From: JAYZVT01 sp050248375
GTDB taxonomy: Bacteria > Pseudomonadota > Alphaproteobacteria > Rhizobiales > Methyloligellaceae
Assembly (NCBI GenBank): GCA_050248375.1
Contig: JBFWSL010000046.1
Coordinates: 1 to 17,204, forward strand
Direction: 5' to 3'
DNA: 17,204 bases
Part shown: piece after piece, positions 6,492-12,089 of the stretch
Layout of the letters: every line of letters begins with the position of its first letter
Position numbering within the stretch: the first letter of the stretch is position 1
The notes under the pieces: model-generated
Told to the model about the DNA's origin: nothing
Seen by the model: only the letters and a program-made list of their open reading frames with translations
The model's database searches: none
Position numbers and translations under genes: made by a program

Positions 6492-7369
6492 GACATCCAG
6501 ACGCGCCCCAGGGCTCCGGCGTCCACCGGCACGCCGGTGCGTTCGCGCTCGGCGGGCGGCAATACGCTCAGGCTCGGCCACAGGCCGCTCTCGATGGCCG
6601 ACGCATAGCCGGCGGGAAGGCCGCCTTCGGCCATGCGGGCCCGGGCCGCGCGGTGGTCGTAGCCGAGGGCGTGATGCACGAAGGAGATGCCCTCCTCCAC
6701 GGGAGCCAGGACGGAGTACCAGACCCGGGGCGTGCCATCGTTGGCGGGCATGCCGAGCGCGCCGGAGTTATGCCAGACGCGATTGCCGAGTTCGCGCGTG
6801 AAGGGCAGGCCGGAATGGCCGGCGACGATGACGTCCACGCCAGCGGCCTCGAACTCGCGTTCGAGATCCTGCGCGGGCGAGGACTCGAAGTAAAAGCGGT
6901 TGATCTCGCGCACGCCGCCATGCACGACGCGCGCCTTGTGGCCGCCCATGGTGAACTCGAGCGACAGGGGAAGGCTGCCCATCCAGCGGCGCGACTCCCG
7001 GCTCATACGCGCGTCGGCGAAGGCGAACCATTGCTCGGAAAGCCTGTCGCAGGCGGAGCCCGGCTCGAAACCGCAACCGCAGTCGGACATGCCCGCGGAC
7101 AGGCTCTCCTCGACATTGCCCTGGATCGCATGGACGCCGCTGTCGCGCAGCAGCACGGTGGTGGCTTCCGGGTCGCCGCAATAGGCGACCGCGTCGCCGG
7201 TGTGAACGATGCGTCCGGGCGGAAAGCCGTTCTCGCTGGCGATGTCGAGCAGGGCGGTCAGGGCATGCAGATTGCCGTAGGCGCCGCCGCAGATCAGCAG
7301 CGGCCGGTCCACCGGGCCGATGTCGAGGCAGGCGCCCTGGGTTTTCAGCGTGCCAACCGTGTTGTCCAT
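6470..7369 (-). CDS. Metallophosphoesterase-fold protein with altered metal ligands
   Basis: 299-aa cytosolic protein with the calcineurin-like phosphoesterase layout of the YfcE/MJ0936 type. Motifs appear in order but changed: GGAYGNLHAL (28-37) replaces the usual DxHGN, so the first Asp and His ligands are Gly and Tyr; HTGDAVAYCGDPEA keeps GD (58-59); GNVEES (84-89) replaces GNHD/E; VHGG retains His150; GHSGLPF (184-190) keeps the first His but not the second; NSGALGMPANDGTPR matches the C-terminal family block. A Cys cluster, DCGCGFEPGSAC, spans 96-107. The ATG at 7369 is chosen because GAGGG precedes it by about five bases; a GTG at 7405 is an alternative. It converges on nicO, overlapping by 22 bp, and is divergent from the dehalogenase. 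Catalysis by the standard two-metal mechanism is doubtful. Confidence 0.8.
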   Translation of the reverse strand: MDNTVGTLKTQGACLDIGPVDRPLLICGGAYGNLHALTALLDIASENGFPPGRIVHTGDAVAYCGDPEATTVLLRDSGVHAIQGNVEESLSAGMSDCGCGFEPGSACDRLSEQWFAFADARMSRESRRWMGSLPLSLEFTMGGHKARVVHGGVREINRFYFESSPAQDLEREFEAAGVDVIVAGHSGLPFTRELGNRVWHNSGALGMPANDGTPRVWYSVLAPVEEGISFVHHALGYDHRAARARMAEGGLPAGYASAIESGLWPSLSVLPPAERERTGVPVDAGALGRVWMSQKGEVA

Positions 7370-7500
7370 CACACCCTCATCCGCGTGCCGTGGTTCGTTG
7401 CCCACGGAAAAGCTGCTGTCGCGAAAGCAGGATTACACGGAGGCAACCGGCGGGGCTACTGTGCCGTAATGGCGATAATTGCAACGGGAGGGTGTTCACG

Positions 7501-8208
7501 ATGGCACAAATCGCCGGGATAGAAATCGCCGGGATGGAATTCGCCGGGACAAAGGCCTGCGTGTTCGACGCCTACGGCACGCTGTTCGATGTCCATGCGC
7601 CGGTGGGGCGGGTGGCGGACCGCATCGGGGACAAGGCGGCGGCATTCTCGGACATGTGGCGGAACAAGCAGCTCCAGTATACGTGGCTGCGCAGCCTGAT
7701 GCGGGCCCATGCCGACTTCGAGCAGGTGACGGCCGACGCGCTCGACTACTCCATGGCGCATTTCGGCATCGACGACACCGCTTTGCGCAAGGACCTGCTG
7801 TCCCTCTACATGACCCTCGACGCCTATCCCGACGCGGCCGCAACGCTGGAGAAGCTGAAGGCTGCCGGCTACGCCACCGCGATCCTGTCCAACGGCTCGC
7901 CGAAGATGCTCGATGCCGCGGTGAAGCACTCCGGCCTGGCGCCGCTGCTGGACGCGGTGCTGTCGGTGGAGGAAGCGGGCATCTTCAAGCCCGATCCGTC
8001 GGTCTACCAGTTGGCGGTCGACCGGATGGCGGTGAAACCGCGGGAGATTTGCTTCGTATCGGCCAATGCCTGGGACAGCTACGCCGCCGCCCATTTCGGA
8101 TTCCAAGTGGCGCGCCTCAACCGCTTCAACCAGCCTGCGGAGAGATTGCCGGGCGTGCCGAAGGTGGTGATGAAGACGTTGTCGGACCTGCCCGGCGTGC
8201 TTGCCTAG
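7501..8208 (+). CDS. Haloacid dehalogenase, type II (L-2-haloacid dehalogenase)
   Basis: 235-aa cytosolic HAD-superfamily hydrolase expected to convert L-2-haloalkanoic acids to D-2-hydroxyacids through an aspartyl ester. Motifs are complete: nucleophile Asp23 in VFDAYGTLFD, Arg in MWRNKQLQYTWLRSLM, motif II LSNGSP, Lys in IFKPDPSVYQLAVDR and SANAWDSYAAAHFGF with the motif III acidic residue. Together these separate it from generic phosphatases. The ATG at 7501 has GGGAGGG at 7486-7492 eight bases upstream. A longer frame back to 7390 overlaps the divergent gene and adds no conserved sequence. The first 17 residues come from a threefold 15-bp repeat, giving an N-terminal tail of about 10 residues ahead of the usual start of the domain. 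It is likely monocistronic, with the repeat element just after its stop. The natural substrate is unknown. Confidence 0.92.
   Translation: MAQIAGIEIAGMEFAGTKACVFDAYGTLFDVHAPVGRVADRIGDKAAAFSDMWRNKQLQYTWLRSLMRAHADFEQVTADALDYSMAHFGIDDTALRKDLLSLYMTLDAYPDAAATLEKLKAAGYATAILSNGSPKMLDAAVKHSGLAPLLDAVLSVEEAGIFKPDPSVYQLAVDRMAVKPREICFVSANAWDSYAAAHFGFQVARLNRFNQPAERLPGVPKVVMKTLSDLPGVLA
7510..7554 (+). repeat. Threefold 15-bp in-frame tandem repeat at the dehalogenase N-terminus
   Basis: Three consecutive 15-base units: ATCGCCGGGATAGAA (7510-7524), ATCGCCGGGATGGAA (7525-7539) and TTCGCCGGGACAAAG (7540-7554). The first two differ at one base and the third has drifted. They encode IAGIE, IAGME and FAGTK, so the frame is kept. 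This looks like slippage-type expansion of a coding unit just before the first beta strand of the HAD domain. Confidence 0.85.
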
Positions 8209-8320
8209 CACATCATTCGGCCAGGTGGAATCGCTTGGCCCGTAAGATGATGCGCCAGATCAATAGCTTGAGCACGATCTTATCGGAAAAGTGGTATCCA
8301 CTTTTCCGGATCAGGCTCTA
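8208..8320. repeat. Interspersed hairpin element (Hyphomicrobiales-type intergenic repeat)
   Basis: The convergent gap after the dehalogenase is filled by two stem-loops. Stem A pairs GCACATCAT (8208-8216) with ATGATGCGC (8247-8255), 8 of 9 pairs, with an inner GGCCA (8219-8223) / TGGCC (8236-8240). Stem B is perfect: CGGAAAAGTGG (8284-8294), TAT loop, CCACTTTTCCG (8298-8308), flanked by GATC on both sides. From memory, elements with this stem B are abundant between genes of Hyphomicrobiales genomes; I cannot count copies here because the window has only one. It could also act as a bidirectional terminator for the dehalogenase and the TAXI gene. Confidence 0.65.
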
Positions 8321-9646
8321 GCGGCGGCTGCGCCGTGTCTTGCCGGGCAGGCGGGCCGCCACGGCGGGGCCCAGCCGCAACTGCTCCTCATGGTCGTTGA
8401 CCGTGTAGTTGACGGACTCCCAGACGAAGGAGAAGAGCTGCAGTCCTTCCGCGTTGATGCGCTTGTTTCGCATATCGTCCACGACGCGGGCGAGGATCGC
8501 CGTCAGTTCCTCCTTGGAGCAGTTCAACTCGGGGATCGTGCGCGCCTGCTTGGACTCTTTCTCCAGTTCGATGAGCCGGCCGGCGTAATCCTCGATGCGG
8601 CCCTTCTTGCGCTCATCAAGACCGCGCTTGAGGGCGATGAGCAGCGATCCGATGACGACGGCGGCGGAGAGCAGCAGCGCCAGGAATTCCGCCTTCTCCT
8701 CCAGCAGGGAGGGCTCGTTACGGTCATAGTATTCCAGCGCCCCGTCATGCACGGGGAGCATGGTGCCGGTTTCCAGCGCCGGTTGCCGGATCAGCGCGGC
8801 GAGCGGTGTCTGCAGGGTCAGCTCGCGGCGTTTTTCGAACATCACCGAGGTGATGGCGCGCACGATCCCGTTGCTCAGGGCGTTGTCGGCGACCAGGAGG
8901 CGGTCAACGGAGACGGTGGTCAGGTCCTCCGCGGGCAGGGGCGGATCGCCCCGGTAGGCGCCCTTGGGCACGATGCCGGGACCGAAGGCGGGCTGGCGCA
9001 ACTTCAGGGCCTCGGCCTGGTCAATGGGAATGAAGGTGAGATCGGCCTGGCTGACCATCATCCGGATCTGCTGGCTGCGCGGGCCGCGCACGAAGAAGAT
9101 CGCGTCCACCGTTCCGGCGCGCAGTGCCTCGGTAGCGTCCTTCTCGGACATGGCGACGACCTTTATGCGTTCGGGAGCGAGGCCATAGTGATTGGCGAGG
9201 AACCAAAAGGCGCGGTACTGGCCACTGGTCACCGGCGGCAGCACGATCTTGGCGCCTTCCAGGTCCTTTATGGTGCGTATGTTCGACTCCTTGCGCACCA
9301 GTAGCTGAAACATGTCCGGGTAGAGGATTGCGAGAAGCGCCACGTTTTCGCGAGTGATCACGTCCGCCTGGATCAGGGCGAGATCGACCTTGCCCTTGCT
9401 GAGCAGCGACAGATTCTCGCCGGAGCCTTCGGTCTCGACCACCTTGATGTTGAGACCGGGATAGGCGCGGGCCACGCTTTCGGAAAGGGCTATGGCGAGC
9501 TCGTAGGGTTCGCTTCCGACCCTGTCGGCGCCGATCCGCAATTCGGCGCGCAGAGGCAGGGTCCACGCCGCGTATCCAAGCGCCCCCAGGAGCGCGGCGG
9601 AAGCTATCACGGCAATCCCGATCAGCCAGGAACGTCGCGTCATCAT
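8318..9646 (-). CDS. TAXI family TRAP transporter solute-binding protein, membrane-anchored
   Basis: 442-aa member of the TAXI branch of TRAP binding proteins. A basic n-region (MMTRRS) and hydrophobic segment at about 8-29 form an uncleaved anchor or signal. The binding domain runs about 35-310: LRIGADRVGSEPYELAIAL, VETEGSGENLSLLSKGKVDLALIQADV, LEGAKIVLPPVTSGQYRAFWFL, ALRAGTVDAIFFVRGPRSQ and the late motif LPVHDGALEYYDRNEPSL. A second membrane helix at about 322-340 follows, then a charged helical tail of 100 residues (RGLDERKKGRIEDYAGRLIE onward). The start is uncertain: ATGs at 9646 and 9643 give the best signal, an upstream ATG at 9682 adds 12 residues, and none has a clear Shine-Dalgarno. 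It is divergent from dctPQM, with no fused-type DctQM permease of its own here. Ligand unknown. Confidence 0.87.
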   Translation of the reverse strand: MMTRRSWLIGIAVIASAALLGALGYAAWTLPLRAELRIGADRVGSEPYELAIALSESVARAYPGLNIKVVETEGSGENLSLLSKGKVDLALIQADVITRENVALLAILYPDMFQLLVRKESNIRTIKDLEGAKIVLPPVTSGQYRAFWFLANHYGLAPERIKVVAMSEKDATEALRAGTVDAIFFVRGPRSQQIRMMVSQADLTFIPIDQAEALKLRQPAFGPGIVPKGAYRGDPPLPAEDLTTVSVDRLLVADNALSNGIVRAITSVMFEKRRELTLQTPLAALIRQPALETGTMLPVHDGALEYYDRNEPSLLEEKAEFLALLLSAAVVIGSLLIALKRGLDERKKGRIEDYAGRLIELEKESKQARTIPELNCSKEELTAILARVVDDMRNKRINAEGLQLFSFVWESVNYTVNDHEEQLRLGPAVAARLPGKTRRSRR

Positions 9647-9712
9647 GAGTTTTGTCCAAATATGTATCCAGAGAAGTGCCATCTTGCAGCAGAACAGCTT
9701 CGCCGCAAGACC

Positions 9713-9737
9713 TTGTAATCGCGCGCGAATGCTACAA
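9713..9737. promoter_or_regulatory. Possible operator dyad in the TAXI/dctP divergent region
   Basis: TTGTA (9713-9717) and its complement TACAA (9733-9737) are separated by 15 bases containing a CGCGCGCG tract. The region 9647-9897 lies between divergent transport genes and should carry their promoters. The arms are only five bases long, so this is a weak call; no regulator is encoded nearby and no clear -35/-10 pair was found. Confidence 0.25.
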
Positions 9738-9897
9738 CTGCCTGCATTATGAGCAATTTAAGGGCATGACTCCCTGATGCCGATTGGAGTAGCTTTTCCC
9801 CGGATCGTGACGCATGGGGGATCTGACATGCGCCACGCCGGATGTCCGCGACCGAGTGTGTATCGCAGACATGAAGTGTCAAATGGGAGGATATTTG

Positions 9898-10992
9898 ATG
9901 GATCGTCGTAGTTTTCTGAAGAAGTCGGGCGTTCTGGCGGGCGCCGCCGCGGCCAGCACCCTGGCCAAGCCGGCCATCGCGCAAAGCGTTAACGAGATGG
10001 TGATCGTTTCAACCTGGCCGCGCGATTTTCCGGGTCTGGGCACCAGCGCGCAGCGGCTCGCCGCACGCATACCCGAGCTGACCGAAGGCCGGATCAAGAC
10101 CACCTATTTCGCCGCCGGCGAGAAGGTCGGTGCGTTCGACTCCTTCGACGCGGTCGCGTCCGGCAACGCCAACGCCTATGTCGCGGCGGACTATTACTGG
10201 AAGGGCAAGCATCCCGGCTGGGCCTACTACACCTCCGTTCCGTTCGGGCTGATTTTCTCCGAGATGGAAGCGTGGATGAAGTACATGGGCGGCCAGGAGC
10301 TGTATGACGAACTCGCCGACGGCTTCGGCATCAAGGGCTTCCCCTGCGGCAACACCGGCGTGCAGATGGGCGGCTGGTTCAACAAGGAGATCAACTCCGC
10401 CAACGACCTGAAGGGCCTGAAGATGCGCATCCCGGGCCTCGGCGGCGACGTGCTCGGCAAGCTGGGCGCCTCGGTGGTCTCGCTGCCGGGTGGCCAGATC
10501 TACGAAAACCTGGTCTCGGGCGCGATCGACGCCACCGAGTGGGTGGGTCCGTGGAACGACTACTTCCTCAAGTTCTACGAGGCGGCGAAGTTCTACTACT
10601 ATCCGGGCATGCATGAGCCGGCCTCCCAGCTCTGCCTTGGCATGAACAAGTCCTGGTGGAGCAAGCTCTCCAAGACCGATCAGGCGATCATCGAGGCCGC
10701 GTGCAACGAAGAGAACGCACGGCAGATGGCCGAGACCAACGCCAACAACGGTACCTACCTGACCAAGCTGATCAAGGAGCACGGCGTCAAGCTGAAGCGC
10801 TTCAACGACGACGTGTATGACGCCTTCGGAAAGGCCTCGCAGCAGGTCTTCGACGAGACCCGTCAGCACAGCCCGCTGGCCGCGAAGATTCACGACAGCT
10901 TCGCCAAGGCCCGCGGAGAGGTGGGCGGCTGGATTTCGCTCGCCGATACCGCCTACACGATCCAGCGCAACCGCGTGCTGAAGATCGGCTAA
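9898..10992 (+). CDS. dctP: TRAP transporter substrate-binding protein DctP (Tat-exported), second system
   Basis: 364-aa periplasmic binding protein for the dctPQM operon. The Tat signal is at the extreme N-terminus (MDRRSFLKKSG, Ala-rich core, likely cleavage after AIA near residue 28). TRAP motifs: NANAYVAADYYWKGKHPGWA (about 90-109), GGWFNKEINSANDLKGLKMR with carboxylate-binding Arg177, SLPGGQIYENLVSGAIDATE (195-214), WVGPWNDYFLKFYEAAKFYY and a C-terminal helix. The start at 9898 is fixed by GGGAGG (9885-9890) seven bases upstream and by placement of the RR motif; an in-frame ATG at 9814 would put 28 residues before it. It belongs to the same broad DctP branch as the gene at 559-1695 but is clearly diverged, with different binding-site residues (EWVGPWND versus EFNNPTSD), so the substrates probably differ. 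Followed after 15 bases by a strong hairpin, then dctQ. Confidence 0.94.
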   Translation: MDRRSFLKKSGVLAGAAAASTLAKPAIAQSVNEMVIVSTWPRDFPGLGTSAQRLAARIPELTEGRIKTTYFAAGEKVGAFDSFDAVASGNANAYVAADYYWKGKHPGWAYYTSVPFGLIFSEMEAWMKYMGGQELYDELADGFGIKGFPCGNTGVQMGGWFNKEINSANDLKGLKMRIPGLGGDVLGKLGASVVSLPGGQIYENLVSGAIDATEWVGPWNDYFLKFYEAAKFYYYPGMHEPASQLCLGMNKSWWSKLSKTDQAIIEAACNEENARQMAETNANNGTYLTKLIKEHGVKLKRFNDDVYDAFGKASQQVFDETRQHSPLAAKIHDSFAKARGEVGGWISLADTAYTIQRNRVLKIG

Positions 10993-11006
10993 CGCTTTTG
11001 CACCAG

Positions 11007-11032
11007 GGGGACGGGGCCAAGGCCCCGTCCCC
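11007..11032 (+). promoter_or_regulatory. GC-rich intercistronic hairpin between dctP and dctQ (second operon)
   Basis: Perfect 12-bp inverted repeat GGGGACGGGGCC (11007-11018) and GGCCCCGTCCCC (11021-11032) with an AA loop, starting 15 bases after the dctP stop and ending 18 bases before dctQ. No U-tract follows. Position and design match the hairpin at 507-535 although the sequences differ. I infer mRNA 3'-end protection or partial termination favouring dctP expression. Confidence 0.78.
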
Positions 11033-11050
11033 GACCTGAGGTTGGGGGGG

Positions 11051-12070
11051 ATGGCTAGAAAAGTGTCTGTCCGGGCGCAGGATGCGTCGCGGGCCACGCG
11101 GCCTGTCGATGCCATGGGCGTAGCCTTGCGGGGTTTCGCCTGGGCAATGGTTGCCGCGACATTCGTCTTTCTTATCAACAACTATCTGACGAACTGGCTC
11201 AACTGGCCGGGCCCGATGTCCGCTATCGCGGGCGGCGGCGCGCGCGGCTGGGTGCAGGTGCTGATCTATGCCGTCGCGGTCGCGGCGGCCATCGCCCTGG
11301 TGCTCAGGACGCGGGACCGTCCGGTGCGCGCCGACAGCTCGGTTATGTACGGCATCGTCAACTACATCGTGCGGGTCAGCTTCTGGGCGGTGCTGCTGAT
11401 CGGTGTCGCCGACATGGTGGTGTCGTTCCTGCGCGTGGAAGGCATGCTGCCCGAGCTGTTCGGCGAACCGCTGGCCACCGACCTCGGCCGTTCGACCTTC
11501 CGCGGCGTGTGGCTTCACTTTCCCATGCTGGCGCTCGCCTTCGTGATCGCCACCTTCAGCCGCGGGCTCGGCTTTCATTGGCTTGCCTTCCTGGTGGTGG
11601 TGGCGGAACTGCTGATCGTCATCACACGCTTCATATTCTCCTACGAACAGGCGTTCATGGCCGACCTGGTGCGTTTCTGGTACGCGGCGCTGTTCCTGTT
11701 CGCCAGCGCCTACACGCTGTTCGAGGACGGCCATGTGCGCGTCGACGTGCTCTATTCCGGTTTCAGCGACCGCAAGCGCGGCCTGGTCAACGCCATCGGC
11801 GCGATGGTGCTGGGCGTGTCCCTGTGCTGGGTGATCATGGTACTCGGCATGGCGTCCAAGTCGGCGATCATCAACAGCCCGCTGCTGGCCTTCGAAACCA
11901 CCCAGTCGGGATTCGGCATGTATGTGAAGTACTGGATGGCGGGTTATCTCGGCATCTTCGCCGTCACCATGCTGATCCAGTTCACCGGCTCCTTCCTGGA
12001 GGGCGCAGCGGATTACCGCGGCGAACCCGGCAAGAGGACCATAGCGGCCGAGATGGCCGGCGCGTCGTGA
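11051..12070 (+). CDS. dctQ: TRAP transporter small permease DctQ, enlarged (about eight membrane helices)
   Basis: Small permease subunit, but 339 aa against the usual 150-200. Hydrophobic segments occur at about residues 24-46, 65-85, 98-122, 150-171, 176-200, 206-228, 246-268 and 286-310. The second half matches ordinary DctQ: FRGVWLHFPMLALAFVIATF leads into a four-helix core with YTLFEDGHVRVDVLYSGF, the same motif as in the DctQ at 1-427. The first 150 residues or so are an extra N-terminal membrane region. The ATG at 11051 follows GAGG and a G-run directly; a TTG at 11042 is possible but unlikely. The stop is 19 bases before dctM, so the two are co-translated. The extra helices may be a duplication or a family-specific extension; sequence alone does not show which. 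Confidence 0.88.
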   Translation: MARKVSVRAQDASRATRPVDAMGVALRGFAWAMVAATFVFLINNYLTNWLNWPGPMSAIAGGGARGWVQVLIYAVAVAAAIALVLRTRDRPVRADSSVMYGIVNYIVRVSFWAVLLIGVADMVVSFLRVEGMLPELFGEPLATDLGRSTFRGVWLHFPMLALAFVIATFSRGLGFHWLAFLVVVAELLIVITRFIFSYEQAFMADLVRFWYAALFLFASAYTLFEDGHVRVDVLYSGFSDRKRGLVNAIGAMVLGVSLCWVIMVLGMASKSAIINSPLLAFETTQSGFGMYVKYWMAGYLGIFAVTMLIQFTGSFLEGAADYRGEPGKRTIAAEMAGAS

Positions 12071-12089
12071 CCGGAACGGGGCTCGTGTA

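Noticed and set aside
9814..9897. In-frame upstream ATG for the second dctP
   Set aside because: It would bury the twin-arginine signal 28 residues in, whereas the ATG at 9898 has GGGAGG at ideal spacing.
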